From positions 682,001 through 746,000 of the forward strand of contig OY253653.1 of the NCBI GenBank assembly GCA_958009055.1: 64,000 nucleotides of DNA, given 5' to 3'. Under the pieces are notes generated by a model. That model worked only from the letters and a program-made list of their open reading frames with translations, was not told where the DNA came from and did not search any database. The stretch comes from Choricystis sp. odSpoLacu1. Lineage: Eukaryota; Chlorophyta; Trebouxiophyceae. This document shows positions 30,402 to 39,652 of the stretch, in pieces. Position 1 is the stretch's first letter. Each line of letters starts with the position of its first letter. The translations under genes were made by a program, and so were the position numbers.

Positions 30402-31965
30402 TCACGCCAGCGCGCGCACCACCGCGGCCCGCCCACGCGCCGCCAGCACCGCTTGCAGTGCCACGGGCGCAGCCACCCCCAGCACCGCGTACGTGGCCAG
30501 CGCAGCCGCCAGGTCTCGCCCCGCCAACCGGGCCGCCAGGGCGGCGGCCGCCAGGGCGGCGACGAGGGGCGCCGCGCGTGCCGCCGCGCGCGGCGGCAGG
30601 GGGACGAGCGCGGCAACAGCGACCTGGACTGCGGCTGCCGACGCGCCCGCCGTGGCCCCTGGCCCCGCCACGGCGGCCGCAGCCGCCAGCAGGCGTCCGA
30701 TGGCACCCCGGCGGGCGGCGGCGGCCAGGCGGGCGGCGCCCGGGGCGGGGACGCCGGTGTACGCGCGCCACACGCGAGGAACAGCCGCGAGCGCCCTCAA
30801 CGCCGCCACCACCACGTCCCGCCTCTCGCCCGCGTAGCCGGGGGCGCGAGCTGCAGCCAGGGCGCCCGCCCACAGCAGGGTAGCCCCCGCGGCCGCGTGC
30901 AGGGGGACGGCGGAGGCGGTGGGGGTGGCGGCAGCAGCGCGAGCCGCGACGCTCTGCCCCAGCGCGGCCGCCACGCGCGGCGGCACGGCCAGCCGGCCAG
31001 CCGCCGCCAGGGCGGCGCCATACGCCAGCGTGGCCACCAGGGCGGCCGCGAACATGGGGGCGTCTGCGGCGGCGGCACGGCGGGCGAGGGCGCGGTCCAG
31101 GGCGGGCGCGAGCGCGGGCGACGCGGCGACGCCGCGCGCGGGGGCGCGCGCGGTCGGGTCCCACGCACTCGCCACCGCCGCCGACGCCGCCCTCAGGTCA
31201 GCCAGCGGCATGACGGCGGCCGCGTCGCCCAGCAGCCGGGTGTCGACCGGGTCGACGAGGCCGGGCAGGGTGACCGCGCCTCCCGGGATCCAGCCGCGGT
31301 CGCGCCCGCCGCGCGGCAGCCGCCTGAGCGTGGCGGCACTCGCGCGCAGCACGCCCGGCGCAGACGCTTCCTCCAGGCCTCGCGCAATGGTGACGGCGGG
31401 CCCAAACACGCCGTACCGCAGGGAGGAGGTGCCCACGACGCCCGCCGCCACTTCGCCGGTGTGGAGCCCCATCTGCAGGCGCGGCGCGCGGCCGTCGGGC
31501 AGCGCAGCCGCGCGCGCGACGCCCGCCAGTTCGCCCGCCAGGGTGACCAGGGTGGAGGCGTGGTCGGGGTCTCCGTTCTCGGTGCCGGAGACGAAGAGCA
31601 TGGAGTCGCCTGCGGGGGGTGGAGGAGGGGGTAGGTTTTTGCGAGGGCGGAGGCCGGAGAGGGGGCGGACGCCCGGCGACTCGCACGCGTGTGTGTGCAT
31701 TGCTGCCCCCACCGCCCTCTTCCTGCCACCCCCACCCCCCACACACGCCCTCACCTGACATGACAACCTTGGTCGCCGGCACCCGCTGCAGCACCGCGTC
31801 CACCGCGACGTGCAGCCGGTGCAGCCACGCGAGCTGGTCGGCGGCGGGCGCGGTCAGCATGAAGTCTGACAGCGCGGGCACGCGCACCGCCAGCACGGAG
31901 GCGTCGGCGTGGGTGGCGGCATAAAGGGGCTCAGCGGGGGGTGGGGTGGTGGAGGAGGACGCCAT
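30402..31965 (-). CDS. degenerate nucleotide-cyclase domain protein with C-terminal membrane region
   Basis: 472 residues from exons complement(31755..31965) and complement(30402..31609), phase 1. Residues about 20-230 resemble a class III adenylate/guanylate cyclase homology domain: DASVLAVRVPALSDFM, then after splicing KVVMSGDSMLFVSG (family KxxGDxxMxVSG), MGLHTGEVAAGVVGTSSLRY and GVFGPAVTIARGLEEA. Key residues are altered. The first metal Asp (normally in F-D-I-V-G-F) is absent, FGDxVNxAxR has become FGPAVTIAR, and the transition-state Asn is missing. The second Asp (D72) remains. The C-terminal half has about five or six Ala/Leu/Val-rich membrane segments. It is probably catalytically inactive or altered; location and function are unknown. 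Confidence 0.65.
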
Positions 31966-32168
31966 GTGGGGCGGTGGGAATGCAAACAACAAAAGGGGCG
32001 ACGGAAGCCAACGCTCCCCGCGGCGGCGCACGGGGAGGGAGGGAGGCTGTGTGTGGCACAGCCGCGACGGGGGGGGAGGAAAGTGAGGGCCAGCCCACCC
32101 GCACGCCGGGGCGCAAGAGAGTTTGGGGAACGGTGCGTACTGTCAAACAGCGACGTCCCCCACTTCGT

Positions 32169-32961
32169 TCACACGCTCCCCCCCAGCTCACGCTCCACCG
32201 CCGCCTGGATGGAGGCCGCGGTCGCGTCATCATACGCCGACCCCCACCTGGCGACAACGTGGCCTGATCGCCCCACCAGCCACTTCTCAAAGTTCCACTG
32301 GATCGGCTTGTCATCAACATTTTCTTTGGCCGTCAAAAACTGAAACACGGGGTGCGCAGCTGGACCCTGCACGTCCACACGGGACGCGAGTGGGAACGTC
32401 ACACCCGCTTAGGGTCAGCGGCAGCACGTGTCACTCGTGCGTCTGCATGCTCCTGCCCCCCAAACTGGGCGCAGGGGAAACCCAGCACGTGGAGACCGCG
32501 CGGTGCGTAGGTGGTGTGCATCTGAGACAGCCCTTTATAGTTGGCGCTCGTGTACCCACACAGCGACGCCGTGTTGGCGATCAACACGGGGGAGCCGCGC
32601 CACTCGCCCAGGTACAGGGATGTACTGGCGTCGCCGCCGGGGGCGGGGAGGAGGGGGATGGGGTCGGCGACCTCCCACAGCGTGGGCGGGAGGACGGCAG
32701 GCGGAGGTGGTGGTGGCGACGCCGAGGATGGCGTGTCGTTGCCGCCCATGATCATGTTGGCGACTGTGAAGATGCAGCCAGCCAGGGCGGCGGCGACGAG
32801 GCTGGGGTGATGGTTTTGGGTGGTGGGGTTAAAACAGCCGTTCGCGTGGTTCAATGCGCCGCACAACCCCTCGCCGCTCACCCTCGGAATCTAGCGTCCA
32901 CGTGAGGGCGGGCTGCCCTCTGGCCGCGACCCGTAGGCAAAAGGGGCGCGCGTTCCCGCAT
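32169..32961 (-). CDS. glutathione peroxidase-like protein (frame break)
   Basis: Exons complement(32882..32961) and complement(32169..32801) join in phase 2 across an 80-nt intron. The N-terminus is basic, then a hydrophobic stretch (LVAAALAGCIFTVANMI), which may be a membrane anchor or targeting region. The peroxidase domain has LIANTASLCGYTSANYKGL (catalytic Cys, not Sec), LGFPCAQFGGQE (catalytic Gln) and, in another frame, RVDVQGPAAHPVFQFL and IQWNFEKWLV (catalytic Trp). The frame breaks at about 32395-32402 with an in-frame TGA. Deleting one TG unit from GTGTG there gives a continuous protein of normal length. It is either a sequence error or a recent disabling mutation. Confidence 0.75.
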
Positions 32962-33094
32962 CGGAGCGAAAACGGTCGCCGATGGGAAGGAGAAACAAAA
33001 AACCTTGACCACTGTTTGGTTGTCGTCACGTTTTTGTCCTTGTTGTTGCAACAAAACCTTTGCCCCAGAAAACACACACATACCTACACAACAT

Positions 33095-36000
33095 TCACGC
33101 ACCCGCCCCCACAGCACCCCCACACCGATCCAGCGCGGCGCGCGCCGCCGCGGCATTACCCGCCGTCAGCGGCGCGCCGGCAGCGGCCGCCAGGGCGGCC
33201 ACGCCGCGCAACGCGCCCGCGATGGACCGCGCAGCACGCGCCGCGTCGGCCGCCTCGGCTCGGGATGGACCGCGGCTGCCGGCGTCAGGCAGGGCGGCCG
33301 CCGCGTCAGCGGCTGCAGCCGCGAGGGCGGCCAGCGCGCGCGGCGCGGGCCAGCCGGGGCCCAGGCCGGCAGCGACTTCGTCTTCATCGACGACGGGGGC
33401 GGTAACCGCCAGAAATGAGGCGCCCCGGCCGGCGGCCGCGAGGGCGCGCTCGGCCACTGCAAAGGCAAGGGCGCTGGGGGGTGGCAGCGCGCCGCGCGTG
33501 CCGCCGCATGCTGCGTCGGGCCCGCTCACGGGAGCCGCAAACCAGCCCGCGTGCAGAGGCAGCCTGGCGGGCGTGCTGGCCAGGGCGCGGTCGGCGGGCG
33601 TGACGGGGGCCACGGGGCCGGGCGCGGCCAGCGCTTCGAGGAGAGACGCCACCGCGCACCGTGCAGCAGACGGCGCCCCCGGCGCGGCCGCCTCCCACGC
33701 GCCCCGCGCGCGGGCAGCGCCGCGCAGGGCGGCCACCGCCGACACGGCTTCCCGGGCGGCGGCCAGGGTGAGGGGGGCGTCCCGGCGGGAGGCGGCTGCC
33801 AGGGCGGACGAGACGCGGCCGCCCGCGGCCGCGAGCACTGCGCGCGCGGCTGCGCCAGCCGCCGGCCCTCGCGCGCGAGACGCGGCGCCCGCCACATCCA
33901 GCAGAGCCGTCCACGCATCCAGGGCGGGGTCGGGCGTGTCGACAGGGGTGGTGCTGTCGGCGGGGGGCAGCCTTGCTGCCAACCACCGCGCGACGCCGGC
34001 CGCGACGCCCGCCACGTCGGCGGCAGCCAGACGGTCGGCACCGGACGGCACTTGGGCCACGTCCAGCGCCAACAACAGGGCGGATGTTAGGGACCGCAGG
34101 GGCAGGGCGGCGGCTGTCGGGTTGTCGGCGCGCGCGGCCGACGCGGCCGCGCGCGCGGCCAGCGCCACCACGTCCAGCCGGGCGGCGTCCAGGGCGGCCA
34201 ACCATTCAGTGGTGGGCAGGGCTCGCCTCAGCGCGATGGCGACGAGGGGCAGGGCGGCCGCGGCCGCGGTGTCGGGCGGGGCGGACGTGGAGGCAGATAG
34301 CACAGCAGCCATCGCCGACCGCGCGCCGAGCGCGCCCGCCGGGTCGGCCGACGGGCGGGGCGGCACGGCGCGCAAGGCCACCAGGGCGGCGGCTGCCAGC
34401 GTGTCCAGGACGCCGTCGGCGGCGGGGGAGGGCAGGCCACGTGCTGCCGCGGCGGCCAGGTCAACCACGCCGTCAGCTGCAGCTGCTGCGTCGGGGGTCG
34501 ACACCCCGCCGCCACCACCCGCTGCAGCGGTCACCAGCACAAGCAAGGCACGTGCAGCGGACGGCAGCGGTGGCGTCGGCGGCGTCGGCGGCGCGGCAGA
34601 GGTGGGGGTGGCGGTCACCCCCTTGCGCGGCGGCACTCTGGCCGCCACGCCATCCAGCACCCTCCGCACGGCGGCCACCGCGTCCGCCACCACGCTCCAC
34701 CCGGCGGGCGGGGAGGCGGGCCCCCAAGGCACCGCGCCACGCACCGCCAGCACGCGCGCCGCGGCGTCGAGCGCGGACGCGCGAGCGGCCACGGTTGCAG
34801 CGGCCGCTGCATCGCCATCCAGCGCGGCGCGCAAGGCGGCCAGCCTGGGCAGGCGGTCGGCCAGGGCAACGCCCACGGCGGCCGCCAGGGCGTCGGGCGC
34901 CCAGCGGTAGGGGGTGGCCGCGTCGGCGGGGGGCCAGTCGGTGGAGGCGGCAGCTGAAGCGACTGCCAACAGCGGCGCGCCCACTCCCGCTGCCGCCAGG
35001 GCACGGGCCAGCGGGGTGGCGGGGGCGCCCGCCGCCAGCTCGGTGGCGGCCACTTCGAGGTCGGTGGCGCGGGCTGAGGCGAGGGCGTCGCCAGCTGCGG
35101 ACGCGGCGGCGGCGGCGACGCCACCCGGGGCCAGCACACACGCCGCCAACGCGTCCCCGCCCGCCGCCAGGGACAGTAATTCGGCTGCTGCGCCGTCAGC
35201 AGCAGCCACGACATCAACCGCAGGGCGGGGGGGCGGCGCCGACAGCACAGCCAGCAGCGTCGCAGCCGCGTCGGCGCCGCCCGCGGTCGCGGCGGCCGAC
35301 GCCACGCGCCACGGCCCGGCGGGTGGGTCGTCGGGACCCGGGGGCGGGGACGCCAGCAGGCCCAGCGCCAGGCAGTCCAGCAGGGCTGCATCCGCGGTGC
35401 GGCGGGCGGCGCCGTCCCAGGAGGCGGTGGCGGTCGGGTTGGCGGGTGGCGCTGTGCCGTTGTCGTCGTGTGACGCTGCACGCACAGCCTCTCCAACCGC
35501 CTCCCAAAACCCGGGCACACCCTCGATGGCGGCTGCTGCCGCGCCCCCCGCCGCCAGGATGGCGCGCGCGCCACGGGCGAGGGCGGCCAGGGCGGCGGGC
35601 GCGCGGGCGCGCAGGGTGGGAGCGTTGCCCAGCGCGGCGGTCAGCGCGTCGGCGGCGCCCGGGGTGGCGGAGGAGGAGGACGGTGTGCCCGTGCTGTCTG
35701 GTGCGGGCAGCGCCAGCGGGGCAGTGGTGCCGGCAGGCAAGGCGAGCGGCGCGTCAGCCGGTGCGGCCGACGGCGGCGGCGGTGGCGGCAGGCACAACTC
35801 TGCTGCCAACGACGGATGGTGCTCCAGCGCCGCCTCCAGCACGTCCATGGCGGCCGCCGTGGCGGCCGGGTCCGACTCCGCTGCAGCCGTCGCCAACGGC
35901 GCCAGCAGGGCGGCCCGCGCGCGCGACGCGACGCCGCCGCCGGCTGCCGCCTGCGGCAGGCCCGACGCAAACGACACGCCCGGCAGGGCGGCCGCGATGC

Positions 36001-38935
36001 GGGCCAGCGCCGCCACCGCGGCCAGCGCGACCGCGGGCGGCGCGGGCGGCGTCGGCGCCAGCGCGTCGGCCGCGAGGGCGGCAGCAGGCGGCGCCGCGCC
36101 GCACGCGCCGCGCTGCCACAGGCTGGCTGCCAGCGCGGCGGGCGGCACGCCTCCGCGCGGCGCCAGGGCGGGCAGCAGCCTCAACCAGGCTGCGCGCGCG
36201 GCCACAGCGCCCAGGTCTCGGGGTGGCAGGGACGCCAGCAGGCCGCCATCGACGGCGCCGGGGGTGCGCAGCGCGGTTGAAAGTGCGGCGGGAAGGCCTG
36301 TCGCCGCGGGTGCTCTCGCGGCGGCTGCCACCAAGTCCAGCGCGGCGGCGGCGGGGGCCCACCTGTCAGCCGGCGTGGCCGCCGGCCAGGACGCCACGCT
36401 CGGCAGCACAGCGCCCAGGGCGTGGTCCAGCAGGCCGCGCGCGACGGGCGCGCCGACCCCCGCGCGCGTGAGCGCGGCGCCGACCCCCGCGCGCGTGAGC
36501 GCGGCGCCTGCTGCCAGCGCGGCCGTCGTCAGCGGGTACCTCCCCACCACCGCCTCCGCCGTGGACCGCACCCGGTCCAACGCGTCCAGGGTGCCCCCGT
36601 CCCGGGACGGGCGCAGCAAGGGGGCGGCCGAAGCGGCGTCCGCCGCGCGCGCGGGCGCGCCTTCGACGAGGGAGCAGAGGTATGAGACGCACGCGGCCGC
36701 CGCGTCGAGCGCGTCGGCCGCGCCTGAGCCTCCGCCCGTCGCCACCGCCGCCAGCGTGGTGGCGGCGGACGACGCGAGATCCAGGCCGCCGCCGGGGGCG
36801 CCGGGCGGGGGGGCTGCCGCGAGCGCGAGCGCCGCGCCGCCGCCCGCGCCCGCGCCGATGGCGGCCAGCAGGTGCGCGGCAGCCCCCAGCTCTGCAGCCG
36901 CGCCCGGCGGAGGAGGCGCTCTCGCCTCCACGGCAGCCGATAGGCACGCCGCCGCGTGCCAGGCGCGGGACAGGAAGATGTAAGCGCCAGCGCCGGGGGG
37001 CGGAGGCACGCTCGGCGTCCAAGACACCAACAACAACCGCGGCCCGCCCGCCCGCCCCGGCAGCGGCCACCCGTCCTCACCCCACCCGTCGGGCGCGGGC
37101 ACGGCGTCGCCGCGCGTGCCGGCGGGCAGGCCGTACCATCGGGCGCCGGGGAGGGTGACGCGGTCGGCGGCGACGACGGCGCCGCCGGTGCGCGCACCAC
37201 CGAGGGCCGCCGCGCCGCCCGGGTGCAGGGTGGCCACGCCGCCGGCCACGTCGGCCAGGGCGGTCAGGGCGGCGTCTCCGCCAGCGGGGCCACCCGCCAG
37301 GGAGGCCAGCAGGCGGGGCAGCGGGGTGGGGAGGGCGGGGTAGACAGAGCGTGCGGCCGCCAGCGCGCGCCTCAACGGTTCGCCGTCGGCGCCACGCCAC
37401 GCGCGCGCGGAGGCCCGGGCGTCCCCCCCACCAAACGCGCCCTCGATGGCGGTCAACAGGGCGTCCGTGTCGGGCGGGGTGAGGGTGGTGGGGGTTAAGT
37501 CAAAGGCAGCGAGCGATGCAAGGAGTGTGTCGGCGAGCGCGGCCCGCGCGGCGGCCGCACCCGGCGCGCACGCGCCGCCGCACGCGACCGCCGCGGCGGC
37601 GGCCAGGCCGTCGGCCGGGGCGGAGGATGATGAGGCAGCGGCCTCGCCAGTGGCGGCGGCCGCCAGCGCGTCAAAGGCGGCGAAGGCGAGGCCAACGAGG
37701 GCGGCGGCCGCGCCGCGCGCTGCGCCGTCGTCGCCGCCGCCGCCGCCGCCGTGCGCGCCGACCGCCGCGTCGGCCAGGGCGGCGGCAGCGGTGCGGCGAG
37801 CGTCTGAGGATACCAGAGGCGGCAAGTCGATGGTCGCGTCACCCGACAGCCGGCGCAGCAGGCGGCGCGTGCCGAGCGACGAGCAGAGGAGCAGCGCGCC
37901 GGTGTGCCGGTCGCTCGCGCCGCGCGCGGCGCCGTGCGCGCCCCGCCCCCCACCCAACAGGGCGGCGGCCAGGGCGCACCACGTGTCGATGGGGGTGACG
38001 GTGTCCGTGCGGGCGGCCAGGCGCAGGGAGGCGGCCAGGGTGGCGGACCACTCTGCGTCTGCGGCCGCGACGAGGGCCGGCCGCGGCGGCGGCGCGGCCA
38101 CCGCCAGCGTCAGCTGGGTGCTGCTGCTGACCGGTTCACCGCTGAAATCGCCATCCTCAACCGGGGGCACCAGCTGGCCCGGCCTCGCGGCCGCGACGGC
38201 GGTCAGGGCGGACGCCAGCGCGGCGGGCAGCCCCCCCGTCGCGAGCTTGGCTGCCGCCTCCGCCACGGCGGCCGCGACGGCGTCGCTCTCGCCGTCGTCG
38301 TCACCTTCGTCGCCGTCTTCTGCATCATTCTGCCAGCTGAGCAGCAGGTCGACGCACTTGAGCAGGAGGGAGCGTTCGCGCAAGTAGCAGGCGAGCAGCG
38401 TGTCGAGTGCCGGCGGCGGCGCAGTGGGGGGGGGCGGGTGGGCCGGGTCGGCCCGCCGGGACGCCGCATCGGCGCGGGCGGTCAGAATGTAGGCTTGCAC
38501 TTGGTCGAGGTGCTGTGAGAAAGGGTGGGGAGGGTGGGTGGGAGGGGTGGTTGTGTGGTACACGACGTCGACGAAAACAAAAATCACTTTCTCCATTAAC
38601 TTCACCCACACACACCACCACAGCAACACACTCACCGCCACCGCGGCCATGTCCAGGGCGGCCGGCACCAGCCTGGCGTCCACCTCCATCGACCGCCCGT
38701 CGGTCAGGGAGAGCCTGCCTCCACCCACCCCCAGGGCGGCCGCCGCGTCGCCGGCGGGCGGCTTGAACAGGGTCAGCCCCCGCACCAGGTAGGCGTGGTG
38801 CTGGGCCAGCACGTCTGCCAGGGCGGGGGGCGGCGGCGCCGCATCGCACGCCGAGGCTGCGGCCGCGAGCGTCGCGTGCAGGCGGTCCAGGGGGGGCCAC
38901 CACACGTCCGCCGCGTCGTAGGGGGCGGGCGCCAT
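33095..38935 (-). CDS. NUP188: NUP188-like nucleoporin
   Basis: About 1905-residue alpha-solenoid nucleoporin of the NUP188 family, part of the inner ring of the nuclear pore. Exons are complement(38636..38935) and complement(33095..38512). The intron is 123 nt, a multiple of three without stops, so it also reads through as coding. The start has WWPPLDRLHATL, HHAYLVRGLTLFKPP and, across the splice, LVPAALDMAAVAHLDQVQAYIL, which follows the plant NUP188 N-terminus (LFKPP ... LDEVQSYIL). YLRERSLLLKCVDLLLSWQND follows. The rest is very Ala-rich helical repeat, length matching plant (about 1965) and human (1749) members. A 27-nt tandem repeat lies at 36450-36503. The assignment rests mainly on the N-terminus, length and fold. 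Confidence 0.75.
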   Translation of the reverse strand: MAPAPYDAADVWWPPLDRLHATLAAAASACDAAPPPPALADVLAQHHAYLVRGLTLFKPPAGDAAAALGVGGGRLSLTDGRSMEVDARLVPAALDMAAVAVSVLLWWCVWVKLMEKVIFVFVDVVYHTTTPPTHPPHPFSQHLDQVQAYILTARADAASRRADPAHPPPPTAPPPALDTLLACYLRERSLLLKCVDLLLSWQNDAEDGDEGDDDGESDAVAAAVAEAAAKLATGGLPAALASALTAVAAARPGQLVPPVEDGDFSGEPVSSSTQLTLAVAAPPPRPALVAAADAEWSATLAASLRLAARTDTVTPIDTWCALAAALLGGGRGAHGAARGASDRHTGALLLCSSLGTRRLLRRLSGDATIDLPPLVSSDARRTAAAALADAAVGAHGGGGGGDDGAARGAAAALVGLAFAAFDALAAAATGEAAASSSSAPADGLAAAAAVACGGACAPGAAAARAALADTLLASLAAFDLTPTTLTPPDTDALLTAIEGAFGGGDARASARAWRGADGEPLRRALAAARSVYPALPTPLPRLLASLAGGPAGGDAALTALADVAGGVATLHPGGAAALGGARTGGAVVAADRVTLPGARWYGLPAGTRGDAVPAPDGWGEDGWPLPGRAGGPRLLLVSWTPSVPPPPGAGAYIFLSRAWHAAACLSAAVEARAPPPPGAAAELGAAAHLLAAIGAGAGGGAALALAAAPPPGAPGGGLDLASSAATTLAAVATGGGSGAADALDAAAACVSYLCSLVEGAPARAADAASAAPLLRPSRDGGTLDALDRVRSTAEAVVGRYPLTTAALAAGAALTRAGVGAALTRAGVGAPVARGLLDHALGAVLPSVASWPAATPADRWAPAAAALDLVAAAARAPAATGLPAALSTALRTPGAVDGGLLASLPPRDLGAVAARAAWLRLLPALAPRGGVPPAALAASLWQRGACGAAPPAAALAADALAPTPPAPPAVALAAVAALARIAAALPGVSFASGLPQAAAGGGVASRARAALLAPLATAAAESDPAATAAAMDVLEAALEHHPSLAAELCLPPPPPPSAAPADAPLALPAGTTAPLALPAPDSTGTPSSSSATPGAADALTAALGNAPTLRARAPAALAALARGARAILAAGGAAAAAIEGVPGFWEAVGEAVRAASHDDNGTAPPANPTATASWDGAARRTADAALLDCLALGLLASPPPGPDDPPAGPWRVASAAATAGGADAAATLLAVLSAPPPRPAVDVVAAADGAAAELLSLAAGGDALAACVLAPGGVAAAAASAAGDALASARATDLEVAATELAAGAPATPLARALAAAGVGAPLLAVASAAASTDWPPADAATPYRWAPDALAAAVGVALADRLPRLAALRAALDGDAAAAATVAARASALDAAARVLAVRGAVPWGPASPPAGWSVVADAVAAVRRVLDGVAARVPPRKGVTATPTSAAPPTPPTPPLPSAARALLVLVTAAAGGGGGVSTPDAAAAADGVVDLAAAAARGLPSPAADGVLDTLAAAALVALRAVPPRPSADPAGALGARSAMAAVLSASTSAPPDTAAAAALPLVAIALRRALPTTEWLAALDAARLDVVALAARAAASAARADNPTAAALPLRSLTSALLLALDVAQVPSGADRLAAADVAGVAAGVARWLAARLPPADSTTPVDTPDPALDAWTALLDVAGAASRARGPAAGAAARAVLAAAGGRVSSALAAASRRDAPLTLAAAREAVSAVAALRGAARARGAWEAAAPGAPSAARCAVASLLEALAAPGPVAPVTPADRALASTPARLPLHAGWFAAPVSGPDAACGGTRGALPPPSALAFAVAERALAAAGRGASFLAVTAPVVDEDEVAAGLGPGWPAPRALAALAAAAADAAAALPDAGSRGPSRAEAADAARAARSIAGALRGVAALAAAAGAPLTAGNAAAARAALDRCGGAVGAGA
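36450..36503. repeat. 27-nt tandem duplication inside NUP188
   Basis: Two exact copies (36450-36476 and 36477-36503) encode ALTRAGVGA twice in frame. Confidence 0.85.
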
Positions 38936-39045
38936 TTAAGTGGGGCGCGTGGCGTGTGTGGGAGCCCGCCACGCGGCGGGATGCGGCTTTTTTTTGCCGG
39001 TCGAAAGAGTGATGCCTCGACACAAAATTCGACGCAAACCGAAAA
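38936..39045. promoter_or_regulatory. compact divergent promoter NUP188 / small plastid protein
   Basis: Only 110 nt separate the two start codons, so both core promoters and 5' leaders must overlap or be very short. Confidence 0.4.
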
Positions 39046-39594
39046 ATGCGCGCTCTCGCTCCGTCGGCACGCCCACTGGCCCCCCGCCCGCCGTCGCGGC
39101 GCACGCCGCACGCGGGGTCGTTCAGGTGCGTCTGGGTGTGGCGCTGGTTGAGGGGAAGGCGCTGCAAGACACTGCCAACCGCCGCCCTCACAACCAACCC
39201 GCTGTCCCTTCCTACACACAGGCTGACCCGCCGCCCTCGCCGGGCCGCCCCGTCTCCACCGTCCGCCTCCAACGACCCCAAATCAATCCTGGAAACTGTG
39301 ACGAAAACAGCCATGGCGGCCGCTGACTCGGTCGCCGGCCTGGTCCCCGCATCGGTGCCGCGTCCGGTCGCGCGCGGTGGCGTGCTGGCGGTGGGCGGCC
39401 TGCTCGCAGTGTCGCTGGTGGGCAAGGTGGTGTCCACCGTCGTGTTCTGGGGGGCGGTGCTGGGGGGTTGCTACCTGTTGTTGAAGAGCAGTGGTGGTGG
39501 TGGTGGCGGCGGCGGCAGCGGCGGCGGCAGCGGCCGCGCGGACGACAACGACGCCCTCGCTGAAGCGCGCCGCATCATGGACAAGTACAAGTAA
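39046..39594 (+). CDS. small plastid-targeted membrane protein, unknown
   Basis: 150 residues from exons 39046..39125 and 39222..39594; splicing in phase 2 across a 96-nt intron ending CTACACACAG. Exon 1 encodes an Arg/Pro/Ser/Ala-rich peptide without acidic residues that looks like a chloroplast transit peptide. The mature part is SILETVTKTAMAAADSVAG, then two adjacent hydrophobic segments (GGVLAVGGLLAVSLVGKV and STVVFWGAVLGGCYLLL). A Gly/Ser-rich linker follows, then a charged C-terminal helix DALAEARRIMDKYK. I do not recognise the family. A plastid inner-envelope or thylakoid protein is likely by inference. Without the first exon an internal ATG at 39312 would give 94 residues and no transit peptide. 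Confidence 0.7.
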   Translation: MRALAPSARPLAPRPPSRRTPHAGSFRCVWVWRWLRGRRCKTLPTAALTTNPLSLPTHRLTRRPRRAAPSPPSASNDPKSILETVTKTAMAAADSVAGLVPASVPRPVARGGVLAVGGLLAVSLVGKVVSTVVFWGAVLGGCYLLLKSSGGGGGGGGSGGGSGRADDNDALAEARRIMDKYK

Positions 39595-39652
39595 GAGTAA
39601 GCAATTGCACAATTTCATCGTCAGAAACACGTTGTAAAACACACACAGATTA

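Noticed and set aside
32372..32405. A 20-nt intron to repair the glutathione peroxidase frame
   Set aside because: A GT...AG pair exists with the right phase, but 20 nt is far below any other intron here, and it would delete residues expected by family alignment. A one-unit repeat change is simpler.
33060..34910. Long plus-strand open frame (about 616 codons) opposite NUP188
   Set aside because: It is an Ala/Arg/Ser/Thr-rich mirror of a GC-rich gene with no motif. Stops are rare on all frames in such DNA. The NUP188 strand explains the region.
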